DNA of 64,000 nucleotides from Oxytricha trifallax (Eukaryota > Ciliophora > Spirotrichea > Sporadotrichida > Oxytrichidae), in assembly GCA_000711775.1 (NCBI GenBank), contig ARYC01017186.1, forward strand, positions 1 to 64,000, in the 5' to 3' direction. Shown here piece after piece: positions 38,523-49,394 of this stretch. The first letter of the stretch is position 1, and each line of letters opens with the position of its first letter. A program made the position numbers and the translations under genes. A model generated the notes under the pieces. It was given only the letters and a program-made list of their open reading frames with translations, did not search any database and was not told the DNA's origin.

Positions 38523-38937
38523 TTGTAGAAATACATTTGAATTTGGAAAATTAAATTTAAATTAATTTATTATAAATCTAAATAGTGGCAGTTAAAGTTG
38601 GCCAATTTGAACGATCTTGGGCTCATTCGATAGAGAATTCAAAATTAGCTGGACTTTATTATTGGCGGTACTATTTTATCGCATCCCTGGAACGGGATAA
38701 CTTAACTTTAATGTGAGGGTAGAATTTATTGAATTTAGAGGTGTTTAATTAAAGTTAAGTTATCTCGCTCCAGGGATGCGATAAAATAGTACCGCCAATA
38801 ATAAAGTCCAGCTAATTTTGAATTCTCTATCGAATGAGCCCAAGATCGTTTAAATTGGCCAACTTTAACTGCCACTATTTAGATTTATAATAAATTAATT
38901 TAAATTTAATTTTCCAAATTCAAATGAATTTCTACAA
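38523..38937. mobile_element. MITE, 415 bp, inserted in the Merlin element
   Basis: Tips TTGTAGAAATACATTTGAAT and AA flanks. The arms share GTGGCAGTTAAAG, AATTAGCTGGACTTTA and GGCGGTACTATTTTATCGCA with the element at 37022, so both belong to one family. It sits between the left TIR and the gene of the Merlin element and so inserted after it. Non-coding. Confidence 0.9.
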
Positions 38938-38986
38938 AATTATGACCTATATAAAATTATTCAATTTTAATATAAAAATTATAATA

Positions 38987-39928
38987 ATGAATTAAATTGT
39001 AGAATCTGTTTTAGATTAAGTGTTGTATTTTTTAGATAGAAAGGATCTAAAATTACTCGTGCAATATCTTATTGAGTACAACTTGCTCGACGATAAATCA
39101 AATATAAGGTGCTCAAAATGTAATAAACAAAGAACAATGAAACTATAGTCAAAAAACTAAAAATGTGTAGATAAAGTGGTTTGGAGATGCAAAACTAAAT
39201 CTTGTAAAGCATATGAAACAATAAGAAGTGATGATGGCTTTATCAGCAAGTTTTCGAAAATTTCAGTTTATAAACTTATGTAATTTATCGCTATGCATTT
39301 TCTTTATGGAAGGAAATTGATTGAAATCAAAAGAGCACTAAGGTTAAGTATTAAAACATTGTAAGATTTAATAGCAAAAATCAGAAAGTACTAATTTAAT
39401 TATTATTAAATTCAAAATTTAACAATCAGATTTGGATCAAATGGATAAATTGTTGAAATGGATGAAATGTGTTTGAGAGGAAGAAGAAAATATCATAGAG
39501 GAAGGGTGAGAATCAGAAAATAAATTTGGTTATTTGGAATTATGGAAAGAGGATCAGATAAATTGTATTTATAGCATGTTTAGAAAAGAAATAAAGAAAC
39601 ACTTTAAGCAATCATCACAAGAAAAGTTGATAGATCTGCAACATATGTATGCACAGATTCATGGAGAGCATATAATGGACTAAGAAATATTGGATACAAT
39701 CATAAAAAAGTCAATCATTCAAGAGAGTTTGTAAATTAATTTGACAGATAGATTCACACTTAATCAATTGAAAATAGATGGATGTTATTAAGAAGGGCAA
39801 AAAAATGTATGGGAAATTTGACAGATTAAAATAAAGATTATTTTCTAGCAGAATTGTAATGGAGAGTTGAATTTAGAAAAGATGATAAAAGATTTCTTCA
39901 ATTAATGAAAATTCTTTCAAGATATTGA
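38987..39928 (+). CDS. Merlin transposase, IS1595/ISXO2-type DDE, intact
   Basis: A DDE transposase of 313 residues that would move the surrounding element. It begins at ATG 38987 and ends at TGA 39926-39928, with no frameshift. An N-terminal zinc ribbon shows CSKCNKQR and, later, CKTKSCKAYET. A helix-turn-helix-like stretch follows (ALRLSIKTLQDLIAKIR). The catalytic residues are visible in EMDEMCLRGRRKYHRG (Asp), VCTDSWRAYNG (Asp) and HTQSIENRWMLLRR (Glu), with WLFGIMERGS between them, as in the family. Many glutamines are TAA/TAG, so it has been under selection in this code. Being intact, it may still be active. The inserted MITE lies just upstream of the start, and no promoter could be defined. 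Confidence 0.93.
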
Positions 39929-40202
39929 AATAATAATTAATAATTAATTTTATAAAATAAAAAACTTTAACTTCATAAAAATGCATTTTTATGAAAAATA
40001 TTAAAAAAGTTTTTTTTTGGTGAAATTTTTATGTTATTTTTATATATAAAAATACACTATTAAAATGGTCGTAGCTCAAAAACTATTGCTCGCAAGCAAA
40101 AGGCGCTTCTGACAATCTTGCTCAGCGTCAAATTCTCTACAAGACTACAAAAAGAAAATAGTACATTAGGGGGGGTGTGTTCTACCTGCTAGCCTAAATT
40201 TC

Positions 40203-40844
40203 TAATAGGATATTTACTTTAATCATTTGAAGTTTTTTATTATTTAAACCATTTAAATAATATTATTATTAATGATTGACTTCAGTTCCCTAGAGTTTTT
40301 TAGTATTGAAAAAATAATATGATGGTTAGACCTGCATTTAAAGATATATAATGTTGAAATGATGCTTATATCAATTATTAAAGTAGTTAAATCTCATATT
40401 TACAATAGATATTAAACTGGAAAATGTTTGAGGTATAATTTATTTTTATTGTTGATTTAAATAATAGTTTGACATATTTTTTATTATCCTTATTAAAATA
40501 ATTATAAATTTCTTATTAAAATTTCTTAGAACATATATTCAGACATTACACACTAAATAACTATAACATATAAGTTATTTAAGCTTTAGAAATATTTGAC
40601 ATAAGAAGTTTCTGGGATTAATTGCTGAAATCTTAGATTTATATATTAATTAAATAACTTTTATATTTAAAATCTATTTCATAAATGGTAATACATCTTA
40701 ACTTTAAATAATATACTATAATATAAAAAATATTACCATTTAATTAAAAAAGTTCTTACTGGTAAGCAATAACTAGTACTTGGATGGAATATCAAATATT
40801 TAATGTTTTAATATTTATGTTAATTGAATCTTCTGTGTCATTAG
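40203..40844. other. AT-rich non-coding DNA
   Basis: No coding block or repeat was recognised between the Merlin element and the next gene. Confidence 0.5.
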
Positions 40845-41920
40845 ACCCGTTCAATAGATGGTACTCCAACATTAACAAAGTTATCATCTACTCTTCAACA
40901 AGTCAAATGTAGATTAAAAGTTTATTTAATCTATTATAAGTATAAGTCAATTAGGAAACATAAGAGCAACTATAGATAGTAGTTCCAAATTCTCTAATCC
41001 TTCAAAGACTACAGTTAGTGATAGACTAGGCCTACCTATAAGTGCTACTGAAGGTGGTTTTAGTGTACGTAATTAAATAAATATTCATGTCAAAGTACCT
41101 TTAATCACTCTTATATATTGCCAAAGTTCACCCATTAAATAAGATTTTGTTAATATAACTTTAATTGCTCTGGTGAGCCTCTTACCTACACAATAATGAT
41201 ATCACCAACAACTGCACTTTCTGCCTTCATTAGCTTCGATGCATCTAATTAGCTATTGAGAGTTAAAATTTAAATTTTTTATAATTAAGTCTCCCCTTGG
41301 AGTAATAGTTATATTGGCACTTATATCCCAAGGTACACTTACAAAATAGTAAAATATTCATAAAGAGTTTATATATATGTAATCATATCCTATTTAAATA
41401 AAAAACTGCAAAAGTTACAGCATCAACTTCGAATTCCAATTATACAGATTTTACAATTTTGGTTGTCAAAAATATACCTCCAGTAGCCTTCGAAGATTTT
41501 CCAACTTCAATTACTTTAATTTCACATCACAACTTCACTTGAACAATAAATTTCATGTCAGATAATTAATCATATTTTAACAACCCTTTTTTATTGTAAT
41601 GTTAGGAAATTTTTTTATAATTAGGGTATTTGGCAATATTTAATGCATACGTTATAAGTTGAGCAAATATTAACATTTATTCCTCTATAAGTTACTTCAA
41701 AATTATATCAAATGAATATAATTTCATATAAGAATGTATTTCATACAAAATTAAAAACGGAAAATTTGAAATATATAATGGCCAGGGAATCAAGTTTTCA
41801 TTCATAGATCCCCCTTAGATGTCTACTATGAGATATGCAAATGTCACTCTTGGTGAAGATTTTAATCCAGACACTTTCAATTATTGCTTGATTAATATCA
41901 AATAAAAACTTATATTATAT
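40845..41920 (+). CDS. Putative extracellular repeat protein (cadherin/He_PIG-like), fragmentary
   Basis: Coding-like plus-strand blocks are separated by AT-rich gaps: about 40845-40920 (TRSIDGTPTLTKLSSTLQQV), 40955-41070 (SDRLGLPISATEGGFSV), 41175-41275 (EPLTYTIMISPTTALSAFIS), 41405-41540 (TDFTILVVKNIPPVAFEDFP) and 41755-41910 (YNGQGIKFSFIDPPQM). The alternation of short beta-like strands, and phrases such as TDFTILVVKN followed by PP, resemble the putative Ig/dystroglycan-type cadherin repeats common in ciliate surface proteins. Start, end and exact MDS borders are not determined. The TBE transposon begins 160 bases downstream, so the gene may be interrupted or truncated by it. The assignment is tentative. 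Confidence 0.4.
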
Positions 41921-42334
41921 TAAGCAATATGTTTATGTCCTATAATTCAGTAATTAAACTTTTTAATTTAAAAGGTTCATTACTTTTATGAAATTAAAAT
42001 TGAGATTTAATAGTAAATTTTACATAATTCTTGATTTTGAAGTAATTTTTTGTTTAGTATAGTGTTTTAATGGTGGTTAACAATCAAAACCCCAAAACCA
42101 ACTCAGTAGTTTGATTGAGTTTTTGATTGATAAAAGTAGACTATTAGTGCATACTTTATTAGGGTTTTAATAGGGTTTATGTAGGGGTTTAATGTTTAAA
42201 TATTAGTAATTTAAGTGAGTATAACAAGCGAGTTTTTTAAATATTTCACACAAACATTAGCTTAGAGTCATGTGGTGTTCTCTGAATTTTATCTTTCTAA
42301 GTTGATGTTTGATCGTCTCTATTGATTGTTAATT

Positions 42335-44113
42335 CTATTAGCTAGGCTTGAAAAAAGTTGAGTATGCAAGTTCTCTGAGATCTCCATTTATTTTATTTTT
42401 ATCGAGATATTGTTTGATTCTCTGCTTAGAATCTCTCTCACTTCTGCAGCTAAAGTAATCGTTTCTTGGCATGTCGCTCTCTATTATTATAACTGCTAGA
42501 CCCAGATATCCCATTAAGTGTCTCCATCTCTCCAATACTCTCTCTCTGGGAAATATTCAGGAGTGCCGTATAAATTTCCTTATGCAGAGGCTTGCACTCT
42601 TTGAGCTCTGTTGAAGTCTATAATATAAACTCTAAGAGGCTGAAAGTTTTTCATGATGTTCTCTGGCTTTAAGTCTCTATGAACATAACCTAGCTTTTGA
42701 AGCTCTTCTATCCCCTCAACTATCTGCTATACTATCTAGCTAATTTATCTCTGAAATCTATTGTCAGATAAGAATTCTCTGTAAGTCATTTCAAGTAAAG
42801 GAGCCTGAAGGCTACATGATCTTTACCAAGTAAAATAGCATCAAGCTAGATGATATGCCTGCACTCATTGAACTTTACCTTTTAAAGAGCATAATACTCA
42901 TCAGCAAATTCCATTTGGAACTTGTCATCAGCAAGGAAGTAATTGGAAGAATATATATTGCAAGCATATTATTCATCAGTAATGACTCTCTTCTCTATTA
43001 TATCTTCAAGAGTGAGGTAGCTTTCTAGGCAAAAATCTAAGTCAATAATTTTTAATATAGGAATCTTTGTTGCCTCTGTTTTAACCATGAATTTATTGAT
43101 CTTAGAGACAACATATCCAAGAGTGTGCAGCTCCTCAATGCCTTTGCAAACATTTGTAAGAATAAGAGGTAACTACTTTGGTACCCTTTAATCTTAAATT
43201 TAGTCTCTTAATGTCATTTAGTATAGAGGAAGACGAAAAGCTACATGATCTTGAGCAAGCAGAATAGCATCGAGCTTTATTATAAATATGCACTATCTCT
43301 TGACTTCGTATATGCTTGGTATTCATTTACGAATTCCATTTGATACTTGTCATCGCATTTTAAGTAGTTGAACGGATATTTCTTGTATGCGAACTACTTA
43401 TCTGTTATGACTTTCTTCTCAAATTTATCCTCAGGGATAAGATGACTTTCTTTACTCTCTTTTAGGTCAATTATATTCAATATTGGAAGTTTAAGTGCAT
43501 GCATCTTAAGAGTGATTTTTACTATCTCTGCGGCTGGGAGGTTTCTTACTGCTTTAATAAGTTTTTCTTTCTTAACTCTGTGATCCAATGTTTCTAAAGG
43601 GTCTCTAGGCTTTCTTTTTTAAAGGATGACCTCACCAGTCTCTGGATCTATTACTTCAAACTTCTTGCCATGATGGTTTCATAGATGTACTTTTAGATCC
43701 CTAGAATGATTGTATTACTTATTGTAGTAAAGCCAGAAATATTTTCCATCTATCTTATCATGCTTAAGATAGAGCTTGGGCTTGTTAGAATGCTGCTCTA
43801 AGATATGACGCTTAATTGCAGATTTATAAGTGAAGTTCTTCTCACACTCTTCACATAAATGTAATGGTTTTATTTCTTTTTTCACTTCCTCCTCTTCAAC
43901 CATTTTCATTGGAACTTCGCATTAAATTTCTTAGCTCTGCATTTCTATTTAACAACTGAATTGCTATTCAAAGTCTGATACCTAAAGTTAAAAAATTTCA
44001 GGTTCGTACTAGGTAAAGGCATCGCAAGTCTCAATTTTCTTTTGATTCATGAAAGAAAATATCAACTGGCTAATGCCAAGCAATGCCGCTTTTCTAAGTA
44101 AGTTACCGCTCAT
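42335..44113 (-). CDS. TBE 57-kDa-type protein: C2H2 finger plus two kinase-like units
   Basis: It begins near 44113 (MSGNLLRKAALLG). A C2H2 finger lies at about 43860-43780 (CEECEKNFTYKS, then HILEQH). Two copies of a similar block follow. The first (about 43640-43190) contains IIDLKES, KKVITDKQFAYKKYPFNYL and DDKYQMEFVNEY. Next comes a degraded catalytic loop, GIEELHTLGYVVSKINKFMV with IIDLDF. The second (about 43010-42800) has EKRVITDEQYACNIYSSNY, DDKFQMEFADEY and GKDHVAFRL. It is followed by an orthodox loop, GYVHRDLKPENIM, then YIIDFNRA (DFN in place of DFG) and GTPEYFPE. So a pseudokinase-like unit precedes a kinase-like unit. Frame changes near 43200 and 42480, and a TGA-free run into the TIR, leave the exact ends unsure. 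Substrates are unknown. Confidence 0.75.
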
Positions 44114-44677
44114 TTTATAAATACTATAAATAATCATACAAGCTATTTAAATTTTACCTTTATACAAGAGTAAGAGCATATCCTCAAAAGTTTAGAGAGG
44201 TTTAATGAGAACAGAGTACTAGACATTAGTTTTTTATTTCTTAAATTTAGTGATAATTTATATACTAATTCATCCATTTTATTCATTAAAATGCACCTAA
44301 ATGTGTATTGTGAAGCTAGGTGGTGCTCCTAAACCTGTTCTTGTAAATTTAAGAGGGAGGTTTTAAAATTTCTTTTTTTTAATGTACCTCCTAATACGGT
44401 TTTGAACTTTAATATAACCACCTAATTAAGTTTTAAATAAATTAGGAGCACCACCTAATTAAATTAATTATTATTAGGAGCAATTTAATGGAGAAAGTTT
44501 GATAAAAATGGAAGTCAAACTTTGAAACTAGGAGAAAGTTCTTCCATCTTTCTCTTACTATCTTATTCAGGTTGACCTCCAGTTGGATCTCTCTATTTAG
44601 TAGTAAAATTTTAGTAAGTTTAGAATGGATATCCATAATTTTAAATTTCATAAACATTTATAGAGAGTGGAAGCAAG

Positions 44678-45470
44678 ATGGAGTCTATGAATGGTGCAAT
44701 GAAGAGAATACAATCTCAAGAATTGTTAGGAAAATTTCGAAGTAAGGAGGACCTCTTTAGGTATTTGGTATAGCAAGGTAAGCTTTTTATCAAATACTAA
44801 TATATTAACCATATTTGGATTGTTCTTGCCAGCTCAGGAAGGAACAAAAATATCATTCTTAAAAGCCTTACTATGTGAAGAGAAAAAAGCTTTTAAGACC
44901 AATGAAATAAAGATGATTGAGATACCTAATTACCCTGAAATCTCAGTGACAAACCTGTATGATGATACTATGAGTGATCCAGATGTTGCTCTGTACCTAC
45001 CATCAAAGTTACGACTCTCAAATAAGTTACCAGAGAGAAACTTCTTCTTTGGAGTTCTTGGAACTCTTAAACCAGAGTACTTAAGTGAAGTAATTTAAGA
45101 AGCTCACAAGAAACGCTACAGCATCTCTCCTGAAGAGAAAGAAAAGCAGGGAATAAAAATCAGTGACTCGTGGCTGTATGAACTGCAGAAGCATCCATTC
45201 ATCTCAAGAAAGCATAGACTTCTAACTTTATAGAAATCCTGGTACTGCTATTTACTTGATGAAAGAGCGCAGCAAATTATTAACAGAGAGAGAAAGTCTT
45301 AAGTAAAGCATGAATTGAGCAAGAGACTCTTCAAAGATTTCTAAAATCCAGACGAGATGAACATAGATGCAGGAGCTGGCACTAAGAGAAGAAACATGAG
45401 CCCAAGCAAGCCTTAAGAGGAAGAAAAGAAAGAGAAGCCAAATCCCTTTACGGGCAAATTTAATATGTGA
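44678..45470 (+). CDS. TBE 22-kDa-type protein
   Basis: It starts at ATG 44678 (MESMNGAMKRIQSQELLGKF), with a 55-base intron at 44778-44832 (GTAAGC...TTGCCAG) and TGA at 45468-45470. The frame is intact once the intron is removed. The protein is mixed and charged with a proline-rich middle (SKLRLSNKLPERNFFFGVLG) and a lysine-rich C-terminus (EEEKKEKPNPF). Its function is unknown; its place and opposite orientation to its two neighbours match the 22-kDa gene of TBEs. It converges with the transposase gene, only six bases separating the two stops. Confidence 0.8.
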
Positions 45471-45476
45471 ACTTAT

Positions 45477-46316
45477 TCATTCGTTTAAATCTAAAACTTA
45501 TTTATAAACACAAAATCTCCCTTCTCTTGCGCACACTTTTGCTTTATCATCGCTGACTCTTTTAGCAGCACTCTTAATAAAATCTACTGTATCTATCTTC
45601 AGATCGTTCATCAAATGATAGAGCAGAAGTTTCTTGAAGTGGCCTTTTAATAAGCCCAATATAGTTCAATTCCATTGAAATGAGGGCTATAAAGAACATT
45701 AAATACAGGTGTTATGTTTAGCCTTTCATATTCTCTCCTTGAGTCTTTAGTTTTATGAACTGACAAGTTATCAACGAATAGAATAATCTCTTAATCAGCG
45801 TACTTATCTCTGAGTTATTGCAAGAACTTAATATATTATTCAGTCTTTATAGAACGAGGGTGAATAACATAAGTCTCGAGACCACTATCTTCACTTATTC
45901 CTCCAAGAATAGCATGAGTTTAAACCTTAACCTTTTAGTCATAAACTTGGAACATTAAAATCGATCACTCTCTTAATGCGATTGACTGTCTTGTAAGATA
46001 TACCATTCTTTTTATAGATATTAGCTTTGGATTATGCAGAGATGTGTAGCTCAGGAAATTGGCGATGAAACATCACAGCCCTCTAGGCCAGAGAGAAATG
46101 AGCCCTGTATTTTAGAGTCTTATCATTAATAAGATAATCGATATGATGCTACTAGAATTTTAAAGGTCTTTTAGGCTTAGAATTAAGATGTTATCTCTTT
46201 AAATTCAATGCTAATAGAGAGTGTGACCTAACAGTAGCAGGAGATTTATGGAGCAGCCTTGCTATAGACGTGTAATTTAGAATGAATGGGTTTGAGTTGA
46301 TGGCTATATTCATCAT
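45477..46316 (-). pseudogene. TBE transposase (42-kDa type, IS630/Tc1 DDE), frameshifted
   Basis: Begins at ATG 46316 (MMNIAINSNPFILNYTSIAR) with a helix-turn-helix stretch (IARLLHKSPATVRSHSLLAL). The core shows VYDQKVKVQTHAILGG, ILFVDNLSVHKT with the second Asp, and YSPHFNGIELYW with the third acidic residue, as in TBE transposases. The expected first Asp region just before VYDQ is missing or out of frame at about 45960, and a further shift occurs near 45650 before the C-terminus (KGHFKKLLLYHLMNDLKID), which ends at TGA 45477-45479. This copy is therefore probably not functional unless the shifts are sequencing errors. Similar in fold but not closely alike to the transposase at 5970-7157. 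Confidence 0.85.
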
Positions 46317-46521
46317 ATCTATACGCAACTAAACAATAAATCTATATACTCACTGTCATAAACTTACTCACAACCTCGCATATACTCACTTAAATTACTA
46401 ATATTTAAACATTAAACCCCAACATAAATCCTATTAAAACCCTAATAAAGTTGCGTTAATAGTCTACTTTCATTAATCAAAAACTCAATCAAACAACATC
46501 AGGGTTTTAGGGGTTTTGAAT

Positions 46522-46955
46522 ATATCTCAATAAGCAATAAAAATTAGCTTATATCATTTTGATATGACTTAAAATTTATTTTACAAAATTATTAAGCCAT
46601 TGGTTTTTTATAATCTTTCATAATAAACATTTTAGTTTAATTTAGAATGTCATAATTCATCTTCAAAGTGATCTTTTTAATTTATTTATGAATTTAAAAC
46701 ACAAATTGAAATAAATTATAGGCTATATTTAACTTCATAAATTTGATTATATCAATTCAGAGTTTTTTCATTAATAAAAATTTAGAATTTAGAATTTAGA
46801 ATATCGCAAAATCATTTTCTCTTAACTTATGAATTATAAATACTTTACATATTTTTTCAATATTTCTAAATTAAATTAAAAATGAGCATATAAATTTCAC
46901 TAAACAATCATAAGGAAAATATATTTTTATTTAAGGATTCAATTCCTAATCGAAA
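46522..46955. other. AT-rich flank of the TBE
   Basis: No coding text. It separates the TBE right end from the last coding block of the adjacent minus-strand gene, so the gene's missing C-terminal part is not here. Confidence 0.5.
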
Positions 46956-46959
46956 CTTT

Positions 46960-49390
46960 TGACTTTAAAGTTAAGCTAAAGCAATTTCTTCATTTAATTG
47001 ACATCCTTCATCTTGTTCATGAATATTTGATAACCTTCATTGTCATTGATAATCTTTTATTGCACATGGGCAAATTACAGGTAAAGTTTTGGGTCTTTTG
47101 AAGTCAAGGTTCTCTCAATCAGTAGGAACTTATCATATAAGATTTTTATTTAAGTCGAAATCTTTTCTCCAATTTTAATCTGTGAAAAAGGATCAAGCTA
47201 ATCAAAAGTAAAGACTTTCCAAAATGAAATTGTATATAAACTCAAATCTTCAATGTCCTAATGAAATTTGGAATACAGATTATTGATGGATATAAAAGCC
47301 TCAGCATCTATTTTGTAGTTTTAGTAGTCTTTATTGCTTGAATTGTAAATCTCATACTAATAAAGGATATAGTGCTCATTTATGTTCTAAGACACTAAAT
47401 CAATCCATGATGGGTTTTTTAAGTTATAAGAAAAGTGCTTCAATGAAATTAAGGATAGTTGAGGTTTTTCCAGAAGGAACAGAGTGTAGTAATTAAAAGA
47501 ATTTGCTATAAACATAGAATCTGGGAACTTAGCTATAATTTCATCAAGGAATATCTTAATGAAATTTATAATGAAAAACTTCTAGGATTCAATTTAGTCA
47601 GAATAAAAGTTTTTTCTTCTCCATCCTTTTCCTCTTATTCAATTATTTAATCTAGTTGCTCACTTTCAAGTTCCTCTTCCTAGCTTATCATAGCCATTAG
47701 TGTTTTGTCCTCTTTATAGTCGTAGTTTTATTCTGCATCTCTCAGACCATTAGGATTAGGCAGAGTTCTGCTTATACTTGTGTAAAATTTAGCATATCGC
47801 TAGTCAGCAAACATGATATCATAAATTAAATGAAACTTTTATTGATTAAGAAGCATTTGCCCTTGGCCTCTTTGATAAACATCTAATAAAATATTTCAAA
47901 ATATATAAGCAGCTATTAAGATAAGATTTTTAAGTTTAAGATACTTTCAACATTTCTATGAAAGTTTCATAATGATTGCATAAGCAAACAGCATTCCCAC
48001 AATGAACCATATGCTATTCTATCATTTTGTAAAGATGAGGCATTTAATCATTAGATTTTTAAGCTTTTCCTTTCATTAGCTCATTAATGCAATTTTAAGC
48101 CAAATTTATCAAGATTAGAAATACCTGTTCATATTCGGTATTTTTTTAAAGCTAATTTTACTAGAATTAAAGCAGTAATTTTCTTTCTCTCCATTTCCTT
48201 AACTCGTAAAAAGAGTATACGTTAAATGTAAAGAAGAAAAGAAATATAATTCCTTCTTTATTCAATAAAAACTGGAATTTACATATTCAAAAATATTGAA
48301 TTTAAATTTTGATTGTCTCTATTGCCAATTAAGTATTTTAAAACTCCAATTTCTAGAAGGAATACAATTATAACCTGAAAACCCATTTAAATGGAAAATT
48401 TATATTGATTAATTGATTTTATTAAAAATAGAATTGAAGTTTAAACAAGAATCCTATTAAAAGGAGCGCTAAACATAAGTATGAATATTAAGAATGAAGC
48501 TTGAGATATCAAAATGAAAATCAAAAAGTTAACAAAAAAGATATTTTTAATTTGTATCATAAACTTTAAATGAATAACCTCATATTGCATGAAAGCAGCC
48601 TCTCGATCAAAAGCAAGGACTATGGGCATAATAATTTTGTTGATAAGTTCAAAGTAAATAACGCATGAGTCTGCTTGACTCCACGATGCTATTTAATCAC
48701 CACTGATCATATTTAGTTTATAGAGTCTCCTCGTGTAAAGCACTAAAATAACAGTTATTATTATACTGTAAATGCTTAAAACCAGGTATGCTATTTATGA
48801 ACTATCATCTTGAGTATGATGCTGTGCATATATCGCGTTGCTTATGATAATATCAATCAAGGGGATATATAGAACATAAGAGAAAATCAGTAGCATTGTA
48901 CCTAGAAGTTGGTAGCCTATTCCTCTAACAATCTCGTAATGATTTGAAATTACATGCTTTTGTTCTTTAACAAGATAGAAGAACAGAGTCATTATTGATA
49001 AAACAAAAAATAATGCAGTTTAATCATATTGATAATTTAAATTAATTTTCTTGAAAATTAAAGTATAGACGATTCAATAAAATAATTTATTATAATCTTA
49101 ATCAATCCATACAAATAAACCGGCATGGATTGAATATGATATCCATTAAGTCATAAGTCTTGAATCTATTAAATATAATCTTTACTGTATAAATTTATTA
49201 AAAATCTTCTTTTAAATAAACTAAATTTACTTTTATTAACAATAGAAATACAGTAAGAATAGATGCTATAAATATTGAGCTCTGAACAATGCTTTTCCTG
49301 CTTATTATCTAGCCAAAGTTATCCACGCTATTAATGAAAGAGAAGCTCATTTGAATATCATTGGAACCTGAGGATTAAAAATAATTAAAA
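46960..49390 (-). CDS. TmcB-like membrane protein, truncated copy
   Basis: Minus-strand blocks run from about 49390 downward: QMSFSFINSVDNFGQIISRK, then membrane segments at about 49000-48790 (YQLLGTMLLIFSYVLYIPLI) and 48630-48440 (FFVNFLIFILISQASFLIFI). A soluble part follows at about 47600-46960 with SLKHFSYNLKNPSWIDLV, SFWKVFTFDQLDPFSQIKIG and DPKLYLQFAHVQQKIINDNE. The same order occurs in the larger gene upstream (50200-57400), and the layout matches the ciliate TmcB/TmcC-like family of multi-span proteins with PAS domains. Here the PAS and C-terminal membrane parts are absent: coding text stops about 440 bases before the TBE. AT-rich gaps at about 48240-48440 and 49020-49250 look like IESs. 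Function unknown; a role in signalling is only inferred from the family. Confidence 0.5.
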
Positions 49391-49394
49391 TTAA

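Larger units (their letters stand above)
38261..40202 (+). mobile_element. Merlin (IS1016/IS1595-like) transposon with 8-bp target duplication
   Basis: The element spans 38269-40194 (1926 bp). TIRs of about 217 bases begin GGCTAGCAGGTAGAACACAC. TAAATTTC flanks it exactly (38261-38268 and 40195-40202), an 8-base duplication as expected for Merlin. It encodes one intact transposase (38987-39928). A 415-bp MITE (38523-38937) has inserted just inside the left arm, so without the MITE the element would be about 1.5 kb. The arms are highly similar and include GACGCTGAGCAAGATTGTCA. Confidence 0.95.
42082..46521. mobile_element. TBE transposon (telomere-bearing element)
   Basis: The element spans 42085-46518 (4434 bp) with ends CAAAACCCCAAAACC and CAAAACCCCTAAAACC read inward. 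TIRs of about 140 bases are shared at both ends (TTTGATTGAGTTTTTGATT, then GTTTAATGTTTAAATATTAG). AAT flanks both sides (42082-42084 and 46519-46521), the ANT target typical of TBEs. It has the three expected genes: zinc finger/kinase (minus), 22-kDa-type protein (plus) and transposase (minus). TBEs are removed from the developing macronucleus, and their transposases are thought to help in genome rearrangement. Some genes in this copy are frameshifted. Confidence 0.95.
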
